Positions 25,442 to 35,334 are shown, counted from the first letter of the stretch. The stretch: DNA of 64,000 nucleotides from Streptomyces diacarni (GCF_003323715.1 NZ_QOIN01000035.1:185793-249792), one strand, 5' to 3'. Translations and numbers: made by a program. The notes: generated from the sequence alone by a model not told the origin.

Positions 25442-26344
25442 CTGGGCAAGCGACAGCCCGAAGGCCCGCCGCCCGCACCGGCCGTGCAGCGCGTCCGTCT
25501 GCGCTACACCAAGCGAGGCCGCCTTCGGTTCACCAGTCACCGCGACTTCCAGCGAGCCTTCGAGCGGGCCCTGCGCCGCGCCGAAGTGCCCATGGCGTAC
25601 TCGGCGGGGTTCACCCCGCACCCCAAGGTCAGCTATGCCAACGCCGCTCCGACCGGAACCGGCAGCGAGGCCGAGTACCTGGAGATCGCCCTCGTCCAGC
25701 GGCGTGACCCAGAGCAGCTGCGCGCGCTGCTGGACGCCTACATGCCGGACGGCCTCGACGTCGTCGACGCGGTCGAGGCGCACGGCTCCGATTTCAGCGA
25801 CCGGCTCGAGGCCTCCGAGTGGGAGCTGCGGCTCGACCGCGTGGAGCCGGGGACGGCACGCGCCGCGGCCGAGGCGTTCCTGGCGGCCGAGACGGTCGAG
25901 GTCGAGCGCCGGACCAAGAAGGGCATCCGCGCCTTCGACGCCCGCGCCGCCGTCCTGGCGCTCGGGGTGGCCCCTGCTCCGGGGGTACCTGCCGGCCGCA
26001 TGCCGGGGGAGGAGCCGAGGGCCGGGGGCGCCGCCTCCTCCGAGGACGCCGCCACCTCCGAGGACGCCGCCGATAGGCCGGGCGAGGGGGGCTGTGCGAT
26101 ACTGCGGCTGGTAGTACGACACGTGACACCTGCCGTACGACCCGACGACGTCCTGTCCGGTCTCCGCGCTACGGCCGACCTGGCGCCGCCGGTCCCCGCA
26201 GCGGTGACCAGGCTGGCGCAGGGGCCGCTCGACGAGGAGAGCGGCACGGTGACCGACCCGTTCGCACCCGACCGTGACGCGGTCCCGGAGCCCACAGGCG
26301 CCGGGGTTTCCAGCGCCGGGACGGTGCCGGGCGACACCGCGTAG
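25442..26344 (+). CDS. TIGR03936-family protein (DUF2344)
   Basis: About 300 residues. The conserved core begins QRVRLRYTKRGRLRF and contains SHRDFQRAFERALRRA and AYSAGFTPHPKVSYA; the C-terminal half has RLVVRHVTPAVRPDDVLSG. I start it at CTG 25442, giving LGKRQPEGPPPAPAVQR, because of the well-placed ribosome site; GTG 25484 is the conventional alternative and loses 14 residues. The linker near residues 180-195 is encoded by a dispersed palindromic repeat. The family partners the radical SAM protein upstream and often precedes rne, as here. Biochemical role unknown. Confidence 0.85.
   Translation: MGKRQPEGPPPAPAVQRVRLRYTKRGRLRFTSHRDFQRAFERALRRAEVPMAYSAGFTPHPKVSYANAAPTGTGSEAEYLEIALVQRRDPEQLRALLDAYMPDGLDVVDAVEAHGSDFSDRLEASEWELRLDRVEPGTARAAAEAFLAAETVEVERRTKKGIRAFDARAAVLALGVAPAPGVPAGRMPGEEPRAGGAASSEDAATSEDAADRPGEGGCAILRLVVRHVTPAVRPDDVLSGLRATADLAPPVPAAVTRLAQGPLDEESGTVTDPFAPDRDAVPEPTGAGVSSAGTVPGDTA
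25981..26010. repeat. Dispersed palindromic repeat, copy C, inside a coding sequence
   Basis: Begins GGGGGTACCTGCCGGC and ends ATGCCGGGGGA. It is read in frame as part of a Gly/Pro/Ala linker in the TIGR03936 protein. See copies A and B. Confidence 0.75.
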
Positions 26345-26591
26345 GAGCGCCGCCGAAGCCGCGCGCCGCCGCCGAACGCACGCCAGGGAGCCACCCGGGC
26401 CGCTGTACGGCAGGCGAGCGCACAGACCAGCAGACTTTCGCCGTAGCCGGGCCGGACAAGGGCCGGAACCGGCGAGTGAGACAACAGCTCCCGTGCGGCG
26501 CCCGCGCCCCGGAGAGCGGCCCGCCCCCCGGGTGGGCCGCCCCGGTACGAACGAGCGCGGCGCCCGGGAGCGTGACGGGAGAACCGCCCGC

Positions 26592-29500
26592 ATGCTCGAA
26601 CCAACTGAATCCAACGAGGCAGAGGCTTCCACGACCGGCGCCGCTTCCGCGGGGTCCGTCGTCTCCGGCGAGGCCACCGCCGGTGGCGGGAGCGCCCAGG
26701 CGCCGGAGACCGCGGGGGGTGCGCAGAGCACGCCCAGCGACACGCTGCCTGCCCGCCGCCGTCGCGCGGCCAGCCGCCCCGCAGGACCGCCCACGGGTGC
26801 TGACGCGTCCGCTTCCGGGCCCGAGGCCCTCACGGTGCGCGACAGTGCGGCCCAGGCCCCGCAGGACGCAGGCCCCGATGCCCCGCAGGCCGGTGACGCC
26901 GCCGACGCCCCGGCCCCCGCCGCGCGCACCCGCCGCCGCGCCACCCGTAAGGCGACGGCCCCCGCGGGGTCCCCGCCGCCGGCCGCCTCCGCGCCCCAAC
27001 CCGCCGAGACCCAGCCCGCCGAGGCCCCGGCCACCGATGCGCGGCAGCCCTCGGCCGACGGCGACCAGCGGGCCGGCGAGGCGCCCGCGGCCGCCGCCGA
27101 GGAGCCGAAGCCGCGCACCCGGCGCCGCGCCACCCGCAAGGCCACCGCTCCCGCCGGCTCCCCGGCCGCGGCCGAGCAGCCCGAGCGGGGCTCCACCGAG
27201 GGGGAGGCCTCCGGCGCGCCGGCCGAAGCCGAGCAGCCCGGGGAGCAGGCCCCCAAGGCCCGCACCCGGCGCCGGGCCACCAGCCGCAAGGCCTCGTCCG
27301 CCACCCCGGAGCAGGAGACGGCCGCGCCTGCCGCCACCGCACAGACGACGACCACCGGATCAGCCGGTGAGGACGCCGCCGAGCAGCCCGCACCGCGCAC
27401 CCGCCGCCGCGCCACCCGCGCGACCACGGCGCCCGAGACGCCGGGCGCCGACGCCGCAGCCGAGGCCACCGATCAGACGTCGGCGCAGCCGGAGAGCCCG
27501 CGCGCCACCCGCCCGTCCGAGGACGGCACGGAGGGGCCCAAGAGCCGCACCCGCCGCCGCGCCACCCGCACGTCGGGCGCGACCGAGGCGACCGGGCAGT
27601 CGGCCGCGCAGCCGACTGGGGAGGCCGCACAGTCGGCCGCCGAGCCCGAGGCGCCCGCACCGGCGCCCGCAGCGGCCCAAGGCGCTGCCGAGGAGGAGCC
27701 CGCGGCCGAGTCGGCCTCCGGCACCCAGGGCCGCTCCCGGCGCCGGGCGACCCGCAAGCCGGACGAGACGGAGCAGGCAGGACAGTCGGCCAGGAGTGGC
27801 AAGGCGGGCAGGCGCCGGGTCACGGACGGGGCCGAGGAGCCGGCCGCCGGCGCCGATGAGCGGGCCGGGGCCGAGGAGGGTGACCAGGGCCGTGCGGCCC
27901 CGCGGGTCGCCCGCGGCTTCGCGGCGCCGCCGACGCCGAAGAAGCGGCGGCGCGCCGAGCCGGCGGCCGAGGCCACCGAGGGTGAGGAGGCCGAGGAGCA
28001 GGCCGGTCGCCGCAAGCGCCCGACACCGCCCATGACGGTTTTCCAGGCCCCCGTCTTCGCCGAGCCCGCCTTCCAGACCCCGCAGAGCGCCGCGGCCGAG
28101 GCCGAGGCCGAGCGCCGGGCCGGGAGCGAACCGGAGGAGGAGCACCAGTCGGAGCCGGAGGCGGCGGAGGAGGGCGCGGGCGCCACGCGCCGTCGCCGTC
28201 GCCGCCGTGCGGACGCGTCCGAGCAGGCCCCCCGTGAAGAGAGCCGGGAAGAGCGCGAGACCCGTACGTCCGAGCAGGAGGCCGAGGCCGACGCCGAGAC
28301 CGGCGCCGAGACCGGCGCCGAGGGCGACGGCGAGCCGGAGGGCGAGGAGGACGAGGCCGCGCAGGGCGGCGAGCGTCCCACGCGCCGCCGCCGCCGGGGC
28401 GGTCGCCGCCGTCGCCGGGGCGAGAGCGCCGAGCAGGGCGAGGGCGCGGACTTCGACGAGGCGGAAGCCGGCCCCCGGGCGGCCCGGGACACCGAGGCCG
28501 CCGAGGGCGAAGGGGCCGCCGGGGCGGAGAGCGCCGAGGGCGACGAGGAGGGCGACGCCGCGGGCGGCGGCTCCACGAGCAGCTCGCGCCGTCGCAGGCG
28601 CCGTCGTCGCCGTTCGGGGGATGCGGAGGAGCGTTCGGGTGGGCCCGCCCCCGCGGACGACCCCGAGCGCACCGTCGTCAAGGTCCGCGAGCCCCGCAAG
28701 AAGAAGGACACCGAGCCGGCCGACGAGGTGCAGGCCATCAAGGGGTCCACGCGACTGGAGGCCAAGAAGCAGCGCCGCCGCGAGGGGCGCGAGCAGGGCC
28801 GCCGCCGGGTGCCGATCATCACCGAGGCGGAGTTCCTCGCCCGCCGCGAGGCCGTCAAGCGGGAGATGATCGTCCGCCAGAGCGGCGAGCGCACCCAGAT
28901 CGGCGTCCTGGAGGACGACGTGCTCGTCGAGCACTTCGTCAACAAGGAGCAGTCGACCAGCTACGTCGGCAACGTCTACCTGGGCAAGGTGCAAAACGTC
29001 CTGCCGTCGATGGAGGCCGCCTTCGTCGACATCGGCAAGGGCCGCAACGCCGTGCTGTACGCGGGCGAGGTCAACTTCGAGGCCCTGGGCATGTCGGGCG
29101 GGCCGCGCCGCATCGAGACCGCGCTCAAGTCGGGCCAGTCGGTGCTGGTGCAGGTCACCAAGGACCCGATCGGGCACAAGGGCGCCCGTCTGACCAGCCA
29201 GGTCTCGCTGCCGGGACGCTACCTCGTCTATGTGCCCGAGGGCTCTATGACGGGCATCAGCCGCAAGCTGCCGGACACCGAGCGCTCGCGGCTCAAGCAG
29301 ATCCTCAAGCGGGTCGTCCCCGAGGACGCGGGCGTCATCGTGCGCACCGCGGCCGAGGGCGCCAGCGAGGACGAGCTGCGCCGCGACGTGGAGCGGCTGC
29401 AGGCCCAGTGGGAGGACATCCGCAAGAAGTCCCAGAAGGGCAACGCGCCCACGCTGCTGTACGGCGAGCCGGACATGACGGTCCGCGTGGTGCGGGACAT

Positions 29501-31217
29501 CTTCAACGAGGACTTCTCCAAGGTCATCGTCAGCGGCGACGAGGCGTGGGAGACCATCCACGGCTACGTCGAGCACGTGGCGCCCGACCTGTCCGACCGG
29601 CTCCAGAAGTGGACCTCGGACGTGGACGTGTTCGCCACGTACCGCATCGACGAGCAGCTCGCCAAGGCGCTGGATCGCAAGGTGTGGCTGCCCAGCGGCG
29701 GCTCGCTGGTGATCGACAGGACCGAGGCGATGATCGTCGTCGACGTCAACACCGGGAAGTTCACGGGCCAGGGCGGCAACCTCGAGGAGACCGTCACCAG
29801 GAACAACCTGGAGGCGGCCGAGGAGATCGTCCGCCAGCTGCGGCTGCGCGACCTCGGCGGCATCATCGTCATCGACTTCATCGACATGGTCCTGGAGTCC
29901 AACCGCGACCTGGTGCTGCGCCGCCTGCTGGAGTGCCTGGGCAGGGACCGCACCAAGCACCAGGTGGCGGAGGTCACCTCGCTGGGCCTCGTGCAGATGA
30001 CCCGTAAGCGGGTCGGTCAGGGGCTGCTGGAGTCGTTCTCCGAGCCGTGCGTCCACTGCAACGGGCGCGGCGTGATCGTGCACCTGGACCAGGTGACGGC
30101 CGCGTCGGGCGCCGGTGGCGGCGGCAAGAAGGGCAAGAAGGGCAAGGGCAAGGGCGAGACGAAGGCGGAAGCCAGGGCCGAGGCCAAGGCCGAGCCCAAG
30201 GACACGGCCAAGGCGGACGCCAGGTCGGAGGCGCCCGGCAAGGGGGAGACCTCCGGCAAGGGCGGCGGTCGCCATGGCGGCAGGTCGGAGCGGGCCGAGG
30301 AGCGGGCCGCTCCGGAGCCCTCGCCCGCGACCGCCCTGGCGGCCGCGGCCGTGGAGCCCGCCGACACGGCGCCCGAGGCGGCGCAGCTGTCACCGGCGCC
30401 CGTCGAGTTCGTCCCGGACGAGGACCTGTTCAGCAGCGCGGCCGAGGCGGAGGCGGCGGCGTCCGGCTCGCGGGGCCGTGGCCGGCGCCGGGGCAGCCGG
30501 AAGGCGGGCGCGCCCGCCGGCTCGCCGCCGAAGGCCGCGAGCGAGGCCGCCGAGGTGGTCCGCCCCGCCGAGCCGGTCGCGACCGAGCCCGCCGCCGAGG
30601 CCGCACCGGAGCCGGTGCCCGCCGCGGAGCCGGCGTCGGCGTCCGAGCCCGCTGCCGCGGCGCCTCGGGCCCGCCGGCGGGCGACGCGGAAGGCGAGCGC
30701 TCCGGCCGGATCGCCCCGTACGGGTGATGACACCGGTGCGGTGACGGTCGTCACCGCCGAGGAGTCCCCCGCACCCGCCGCCGCTGCCGAGCCTGCGGAC
30801 GGTGGCGAGGTCGTCACCGACGTGGCTCCCGCACGGCGCCGGCGCAGGGTGACGCGCACGGTGACCACCACGGCCCCCGAGCAGGAGGCCGCGGCGGAAG
30901 CGCGCTCCGAGTCGCAGTCGGACGCGCAGCCGGAGTCGGAGTCCGCGCCGGAGAAGAAGGCCGCCAAGAAGACGGCGAAGGCCGCCAAGACGGCCACGAC
31001 CGCCAAGAAGGCCACGGCCAAGAAGACGACGACGGCGAAGAAGGCCACGGCCAAGAAGGCGGCGGCCAAGACGACGGCCGCCAAGACCACGGCCAAGACG
31101 GCGACCGCCAAGAAGACGACGGCCAAGAAGACCGCGAAGAAGAGCGCCGCCAAGAAGACGGCCGCGGCCGGTCAGGAGGGCACGTCATCGGTGTCGGCAC
31201 CGGCTTCCGAGGAGTGA
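26592..31217 (+). CDS. rne: Ribonuclease E/G with very long disordered arms
   Basis: Endoribonuclease for rRNA processing and mRNA decay. ATG 26592 with CGGGAG upstream gives 1541 residues. Residues 1-735 are disordered, alternately acidic and arginine-rich. The S1 and catalytic domains span about 735-1165, with metal-site blocks VVDVNTGKF (about 1050) and VIDFIDM and the zinc-link CVHC (about 1151). The rest is disordered and ends in about 70 residues of Ala/Lys/Thr repeats. Motifs of the form RTRRRATRK recur at about 112, 175, 224, 269, 319 and 381, and again near 1294, 1360 and 1414. These flanks likely bind RNA or degradosome partners, as in other actinobacterial RNase E; that is inference. 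The 247-bp gap upstream is hairpin-rich. Confidence 0.93.
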   Translation: MLEPTESNEAEASTTGAASAGSVVSGEATAGGGSAQAPETAGGAQSTPSDTLPARRRRAASRPAGPPTGADASASGPEALTVRDSAAQAPQDAGPDAPQAGDAADAPAPAARTRRRATRKATAPAGSPPPAASAPQPAETQPAEAPATDARQPSADGDQRAGEAPAAAAEEPKPRTRRRATRKATAPAGSPAAAEQPERGSTEGEASGAPAEAEQPGEQAPKARTRRRATSRKASSATPEQETAAPAATAQTTTTGSAGEDAAEQPAPRTRRRATRATTAPETPGADAAAEATDQTSAQPESPRATRPSEDGTEGPKSRTRRRATRTSGATEATGQSAAQPTGEAAQSAAEPEAPAPAPAAAQGAAEEEPAAESASGTQGRSRRRATRKPDETEQAGQSARSGKAGRRRVTDGAEEPAAGADERAGAEEGDQGRAAPRVARGFAAPPTPKKRRRAEPAAEATEGEEAEEQAGRRKRPTPPMTVFQAPVFAEPAFQTPQSAAAEAEAERRAGSEPEEEHQSEPEAAEEGAGATRRRRRRRADASEQAPREESREERETRTSEQEAEADAETGAETGAEGDGEPEGEEDEAAQGGERPTRRRRRGGRRRRRGESAEQGEGADFDEAEAGPRAARDTEAAEGEGAAGAESAEGDEEGDAAGGGSTSSSRRRRRRRRRSGDAEERSGGPAPADDPERTVVKVREPRKKKDTEPADEVQAIKGSTRLEAKKQRRREGREQGRRRVPIITEAEFLARREAVKREMIVRQSGERTQIGVLEDDVLVEHFVNKEQSTSYVGNVYLGKVQNVLPSMEAAFVDIGKGRNAVLYAGEVNFEALGMSGGPRRIETALKSGQSVLVQVTKDPIGHKGARLTSQVSLPGRYLVYVPEGSMTGISRKLPDTERSRLKQILKRVVPEDAGVIVRTAAEGASEDELRRDVERLQAQWEDIRKKSQKGNAPTLLYGEPDMTVRVVRDIFNEDFSKVIVSGDEAWETIHGYVEHVAPDLSDRLQKWTSDVDVFATYRIDEQLAKALDRKVWLPSGGSLVIDRTEAMIVVDVNTGKFTGQGGNLEETVTRNNLEAAEEIVRQLRLRDLGGIIVIDFIDMVLESNRDLVLRRLLECLGRDRTKHQVAEVTSLGLVQMTRKRVGQGLLESFSEPCVHCNGRGVIVHLDQVTAASGAGGGGKKGKKGKGKGETKAEARAEAKAEPKDTAKADARSEAPGKGETSGKGGGRHGGRSERAEERAAPEPSPATALAAAAVEPADTAPEAAQLSPAPVEFVPDEDLFSSAAEAEAAASGSRGRGRRRGSRKAGAPAGSPPKAASEAAEVVRPAEPVATEPAAEAAPEPVPAAEPASASEPAAAAPRARRRATRKASAPAGSPRTGDDTGAVTVVTAEESPAPAAAAEPADGGEVVTDVAPARRRRRVTRTVTTTAPEQEAAAEARSESQSDAQPESESAPEKKAAKKTAKAAKTATTAKKATAKKTTTAKKATAKKAAAKTTAAKTTAKTATAKKTTAKKTAKKSAAKKTAAAGQEGTSSVSAPASEE
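30955..31165. repeat. Ala/Lys/Thr codon repeat at the 3' end of rne
   Basis: Degenerate tandem repetition of AAGAAG, ACGGCC and GCCAAG triplets encodes a KKTAAKTTAKK-type tail, resembling the C-termini of histone-like actinobacterial proteins. In frame throughout. Confidence 0.75.
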
Positions 31218-31255
31218 CCCGGGCACCGGGCGGCGAGGTCGGGGGTGCCACAGGG

Positions 31256-31276
31256 CCGGACGGGAGGCCCGTCCGG
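31256..31276 (+). terminator. rne terminator
   Basis: Perfect 9-bp stem CCGGACGGG / CCCGTCCGG around three bases, 38 bp after the rne stop and directly before the rplU promoter. Confidence 0.65.
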
Positions 31277-31282
31277 ATGGGG

Positions 31283-31447
31283 TATCCTTGACCGTCGGCG
31301 TGTCGTTTCTGCGACGCGCCGCTCCTGAGCAACCACCTCCCCTTCCGGGGGAGAGGCCGTTCAATCCTTCCGGATCAGCTCCGCGCTCGGCGTGGGCGTC
31401 GGACGGCTGGCATCAGGGGCACCGTTTCGAGCGAAGGAGAGTTCCGC
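31283..31447 (+). promoter_or_regulatory. rplU promoter and long 5' leader
   Basis: TATCCT at 31283-31288 is a good -10 box. About 150 bases of leader follow before the rplU GTG, including a CTCCCCTTCCGGGGGAG hairpin at about 31338-31354. The length suits an autoregulatory L21 leader, but I cannot match it to a known leader class. Confidence 0.5.
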
Positions 31448-31771
31448 GTGTACGCGATCGTGCGCACCGGCGGGCGCCAGCAGAGGGTCTCTGTGGGCGA
31501 CGTCATCGAGGTTGACCGTATTTCCACCAGCAAGGTCGGCGACACCGTCGAGCTCTCGACCCTGCTCGTCGTCGACGGTGACGCGGTCACCAGCGACCCC
31601 TGGGTGCTGGACGGTGTCAAGGTCACGGCCGAGGTGGTGGACCACCACAAGGGCGACAAGATCCGGATCCAGAAGTACAAGAACAAGACCGGATACAAGA
31701 AGCGCATCGGCCACCGCCAGCTGCACACCGCGCTGAAGGTCACCGACATCCCCGCCCCGGCCAAGAAGTAA
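31448..31771 (+). CDS. rplU: 50S ribosomal protein L21
   Basis: 107 residues starting [14 protein letters not shown], with the C-terminal KKRIGHRQ segment that contacts 23S rRNA. GTG start with GAAGGAGA just upstream. It heads the conserved rplU-rpmA-obgE group; rpmA starts 13 bases after the stop. Confidence 0.98.
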   Translation: MYAIVRTGGRQQRVSVGDVIEVDRISTSKVGDTVELSTLLVVDGDAVTSDPWVLDGVKVTAEVVDHHKGDKIRIQKYKNKTGYKKRIGHRQLHTALKVTDIPAPAKK

Positions 31772-31784
31772 GGACTGAGGAGAG

Positions 31785-32042
31785 ATGGCACACAAGAAGG
31801 GCGCATCGTCCACCCGGAACGGTCGCGACTCCAACCCGCAGTTTCTCGGCGTGAAGCGCTTCGGCGGTCAGGTCGTCAGCGCGGGTGAGATCCTGGTCCG
31901 CCAGCGCGGCACCCACTTCCACCCGGGCACGGGCGTCGGCCGCGGCGGCGACGACACCCTGTTCGCGCTGGACGCGGGCGCGGTGCAGTTCGGCACCCAC
32001 CGCGGCCGCAAGGTCGTGAACGTCGTCCCGGCCGCTCAGTAA
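31785..32042 (+). CDS. rpmA: 50S ribosomal protein L27
   Basis: 85 residues beginning [17 protein letters not shown]. The N-terminus extends toward the peptidyl-transferase centre and here needs no Firmicute-type cleavage. ATG with GAGGAGAG upstream. Followed by a large compound hairpin. Confidence 0.98.
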   Translation: MAHKKGASSTRNGRDSNPQFLGVKRFGGQVVSAGEILVRQRGTHFHPGTGVGRGGDDTLFALDAGAVQFGTHRGRKVVNVVPAAQ

Positions 32043-32070
32043 GCAGCCGGACGGCACACTCACTCACTCC

Positions 32071-32136
32071 GAGGGCGGACCTCCTCTCCCCGCCGTACGC
32101 GCACGCGCCGTACGGAAGGGAAGCGGGTCCGCCCTC
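32071..32136. terminator. Compound hairpin after rpmA
   Basis: Outer arms GAGGGCGGACC (32071-32081) and GGTCCGCCCTC (32126-32136) pair perfectly. An inner CCGTAC/GTACGG stem lies within. It separates rplU-rpmA from obgE. Confidence 0.75.
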
Positions 32137-32160
32137 GGTGCGTTCCCCCTCAGTACGTCA

Positions 32161-32186
32161 GCGGTACCTCAGCACCCCGGTACCGC
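32161..32186. promoter_or_regulatory. Perfect 8-bp inverted repeat before obgE
   Basis: GCGGTACC (32161-32168) and GGTACCGC (32179-32186) with a 10-base centre, 33 bp before the obgE start. It could be an operator or a small leader hairpin; no regulator is assigned. Confidence 0.35.
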
Positions 32187-32218
32187 AGCACACCAGCACG
32201 CCTTGGAGGCACACCCCT

Positions 32219-33667
32219 ATGACCACCTTCGTGGACCGCGTCGAACTGCACGTCGCCGCGGGTAACGGTGGGCACGGCTGCGCCTCCGTGCACCGGGAGA
32301 AGTTCAAGCCGCTCGGCGGCCCGGACGGCGGCAACGGCGGGCGCGGCGGCGACGTCGTCTTCGTCGTCGACCCGGACGTGACGACGCTGCTGGACTATCA
32401 CCACAGCCCGCACCGCAAGGCCACCAACGGCAGGCCGGGCGAGGGCGGCCACCGTTCGGGGCAGGACGGCAAGAGCCTGGTGCTTCCGGTGCCGGAGGGC
32501 ACCGTCGTCCTCGACCGCAGCGGTGAGGTGCTGGCCGACATGGTCGGTGCGGGCACCACCTTCGTCGCCGGGCAGGGCGGCCGGGGCGGGCTCGGCAACG
32601 CCGCGCTGGCCTCCGCGCGGCGCAAGGCGCCCGGTTTCGCCCTGCTGGGGGAGCCCGGCGAGGAGCGGGGCGTGGTGCTGGAGCTGAAGACGGTCGCGGA
32701 CGTCGCGCTCGTCGGCTACCCGAGCGCCGGCAAGTCGTCGCTGATCTCGGTGCTCTCCGCGGCGAAGCCCAAGATCGCCGACTACCCCTTCACCACCCTG
32801 GTGCCGAACCTGGGCGTGGTCACCGCGGGCGCGACGGTCTACACGATCGCGGACGTGCCAGGGCTGATCCCCGGCGCCAGCGAGGGCAAGGGCCTCGGTC
32901 TCGAATTCCTCCGGCACGTCGAGCGCTGCTCCGTGCTGGTGCACGTGCTGGACTGCGCCACGCTGGAGACCGACCGCGACCCGCTCAGCGACCTCGACGT
33001 GATCGAGTCGGAGCTGTCCCGCTACGGCGGTCTCGACGACCGCCCGCGCGTCGTCGTCCTCAACAAGACCGACATTCCCGAGGGCAAGGACCTGGCCGAC
33101 CTCGTACGGGCCGAGATCGAGGCCCGCGGCCTGCCCGTCCTGGAGGTCTCGGCCGTCTCCCGGCAGGGCCTCAAGGAGCTGTCGTACGCGCTCGCCCGCC
33201 TGGTCGACGAGGCCCGCGCGGCACGTCCGGCGCCGGAGGCCACCCGCATCGTGATCCGCCCCAAGGCCGTGGACGACTCGGGCTTCACGGTGACCCGCCT
33301 CGACGAGGGCATGTTCCGGGTGCGCGGCGAGAAGCCGGAGCGCTGGGTGCGGCAGACCGACTTCAACAACGACGAGGCCGTGGGCTATCTCGCCGACCGC
33401 CTCGCCCGCCTCGGTGTCGAGGAGGAGCTGTTCAAGGCCGGCGCCCGGGAGGGCGACGGCGTGGCCATCGGCGCCGAGGACGACGCGGTCGTCTTCGACT
33501 GGGAACCGACCATGATCAGCGGCGCGGAGATGCTCGGCCGCCGCGGCGAGGACCAGCGCTTCGACGCGCCCCGCCCCGCGGCGCAGCGCCGCCGCGACCG
33601 CGAGGCCGAGCGTGCCGACGAGGACGCGGCCCTGGGCGAGTACGAGGGCTTCGACCCGTTCGAGTGA
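32219..33667 (+). CDS. obgE: GTPase Obg
   Basis: Ribosome-associated GTPase, linked to growth and the onset of sporulation in Streptomyces. The glycine-rich Obg fold covers about 1-158, with [12 protein letters not shown] at 33-44. The G domain has G1 GYPSAGKS (166-173), G3 DVPG (212-215) and NKTD. A C-terminal OCT domain and acidic tail complete 482 residues. ATG 32219 is preceded by GGAGG (32205-32209); the open frame upstream is not conserved. Confidence 0.97.
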   Translation: MTTFVDRVELHVAAGNGGHGCASVHREKFKPLGGPDGGNGGRGGDVVFVVDPDVTTLLDYHHSPHRKATNGRPGEGGHRSGQDGKSLVLPVPEGTVVLDRSGEVLADMVGAGTTFVAGQGGRGGLGNAALASARRKAPGFALLGEPGEERGVVLELKTVADVALVGYPSAGKSSLISVLSAAKPKIADYPFTTLVPNLGVVTAGATVYTIADVPGLIPGASEGKGLGLEFLRHVERCSVLVHVLDCATLETDRDPLSDLDVIESELSRYGGLDDRPRVVVLNKTDIPEGKDLADLVRAEIEARGLPVLEVSAVSRQGLKELSYALARLVDEARAARPAPEATRIVIRPKAVDDSGFTVTRLDEGMFRVRGEKPERWVRQTDFNNDEAVGYLADRLARLGVEEELFKAGAREGDGVAIGAEDDAVVFDWEPTMISGAEMLGRRGEDQRFDAPRPAAQRRRDREAERADEDAALGEYEGFDPFE

Positions 33668-33676
33668 CCGTCCGGC

Positions 33677-33719
33677 GACTGCCGTCGGTATCCCCTCGCC
33701 AGGGGATCCCACGGCGGTC
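33677..33719. terminator. Terminator between obgE and the convergent PLD gene
   Basis: Long imperfect stem with a perfect core ATCCCCT/AGGGGAT and a CGCC loop, starting 10 bp after the obgE stop. Confidence 0.7.
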
Positions 33720-33746
33720 GTGACGTGAGGGGCAGGTCCGAGGTCC

Positions 33747-34997
33747 TCAGTCCTCCGGCTGGGGGCTGACACCCTTGCAACTGGGGGTGTTGTCGCGGGT
33801 GCCGGGCAGGGCCGAGGCGCGCAGGGCGCGGTAGCGGTCGGCGTAGGCGTCGTGGACGCTGTCGCTGTCCACCTTCAACAGCGTCTCGTCGTTCTTGGTC
33901 AGGGCGGGGCCCGAGTAGTTGTGGCTGCCCGTCCACACGAGCTTGTCGGTGGCCTTGGCGTAACGTCCCGAGATCATCAGGGTCTTGGAGTGGACGACTT
34001 CGCGGGAGGTGCCGGGGTCGCCGTCGTCGTCGTAGTGCAGGCACCGCACGGTCGGCCCGCCCGGCGCGTGCAGGGCCTCCCAGGTGCCGGGGGAGCCGGT
34101 GCTGGCCTCGCTGTCGGTCTGGGCGTAGACGATGTCGACGGCGCAGCCCTGGCGCTGGAGGGAGGCGAGTTTCTCGGCGACGCCCTGGCGGGTGAGCTTG
34201 AACATCGCCAGCCGCACCCGGGTGCGGTGGCTGCCCGAGGCGTCCTTCCAGCGGCAGGTGACGTTGTCGAGGATGCCCGTCACGGTGTCGCCGCCGCGCG
34301 GGCGCGGGAAGAAGTAGCTGGTGTAGGGGGAGGCGGCGGCGCGGGTGTAGCGCCAGGAGCGCCAGTCGGATCCTGCGACCTTGTCGAAGTAGCGGCTGTA
34401 GGCGGCGTACGTGCCGCGCTGGGCGACGACCATCGCGTCGTTCCAGAACTTGGTGTAGCTGCCCGTCGACAGGTTCGAGGACGTCTGCACCACGACGTCG
34501 CGTAAACCGCCGGTCCGCGAGAAGAGCCAGAACTTGTTGTGCGCGATGGAGTTGCCGGCCGAGGGGTCGCCCAGGCACGACTTGTTCTCGGGGCAGAGTC
34601 CGACGAAGGACCGTTTCGCCCGGTCGGTGCCCAGCGCCTCGCGCAGGATGGAGTAGGACGTGCTGGAGGGCATGGAGCTGACGCTGGACTCGTCCAGCAT
34701 CACCTGGACGTTCACGCGGCGTTCCGGCGCGGTGTGCGCGGTGGCGAGCGCGCGGGCCACCTCGGCGTCCCAGAAGTGGTAGAGCGCGACCTTGATGGTG
34801 GAGCGCGGGGCGGCGGCCTCGACGCGGTCCAGCAGATCGCTGCGGATGGCGCGCTGCTGCGCGGCGGTGCCGTTCGGCTGGTTGAAGACGGGTCCTGTGC
34901 CCGGGGAGGCCGCCGCGGCGGACGGGGGAGTGGTGAGCGTGAGCCCGGCGCCGAGCAGCAGGGCGAGGGGCGGTGCGGCGGCTCGCAGACGTGACAA
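33747..34997 (-). CDS. Secreted phospholipase D-like protein
   Basis: 416 residues with an export signal (hydrophobic 8-24, likely cleavage near the AAAA at 27-30). Two PLD-type half-sites are present, HNKFWLF (His153, Lys155) followed by SNLSTGS, and HSKTLMI (His336, Lys338) followed by GSHNYSG. The Asp of a classical HKD motif is not obvious in either, so the exact activity (phospholipase, nuclease or other phosphodiesterase) is uncertain. It starts at TTG with AGGAGGG five bases upstream, which fixes the start. Confidence 0.85.
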   Translation of the reverse strand: MSRLRAAAPPLALLLGAGLTLTTPPSAAAASPGTGPVFNQPNGTAAQQRAIRSDLLDRVEAAAPRSTIKVALYHFWDAEVARALATAHTAPERRVNVQVMLDESSVSSMPSSTSYSILREALGTDRAKRSFVGLCPENKSCLGDPSAGNSIAHNKFWLFSRTGGLRDVVVQTSSNLSTGSYTKFWNDAMVVAQRGTYAAYSRYFDKVAGSDWRSWRYTRAAASPYTSYFFPRPRGGDTVTGILDNVTCRWKDASGSHRTRVRLAMFKLTRQGVAEKLASLQRQGCAVDIVYAQTDSEASTGSPGTWEALHAPGGPTVRCLHYDDDGDPGTSREVVHSKTLMISGRYAKATDKLVWTGSHNYSGPALTKNDETLLKVDSDSVHDAYADRYRALRASALPGTRDNTPSCKGVSPQPED

Positions 34998-35145
34998 AGG
35001 GGCCCTCCTGGCGGCTGGTGCGGACCGTGCGGCCGTACCGGGAGGTACGGCCGGGTCGCAAGCGAGGGTAGGGACGCCAGAAGCTCCTGCTCAGCCCGTC
35101 TCGCCGCCCAGCCGCTACGCCTGGGGCTGGTGTGACGCACGAAGA

Positions 35146-35186
35146 CGGAAGGGCCCCAGGAGGCGAATCCTCCTGGGGCCCTTCCG
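35146..35186. terminator. Strong 18-bp perfect hairpin
   Basis: Arms 35146-35163 and 35169-35186 pair perfectly around five bases. It lies in the 371-bp gap between the PLD gene and the CDP-glycerol gene, 183 bp past the latter's stop. The rest of the gap holds the PLD promoter region and degenerate repeats, with no gene seen. Confidence 0.8.
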
Positions 35187-35334
35187 CCGTCTCGCGCTCC
35201 CGTGCGCCGGTGTGCGCCGCACACGCCGCCCGAACGGGTGACGGCTGCGCTGGAACGCTCCGACCGGGCACGGCTGCTCAGCGACCGGATCCCGGCCGGG
35301 CGCGGCGTTGAGTGACCGGACCCTGGCCAGGCGC

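Noticed and set aside
27360..30275. 971-codon minus-strand open frame inside rne
   Set aside because: High-GC shadow of the rne frame; Leu/Gly/Arg-rich, no ribosome site, no conserved motif.
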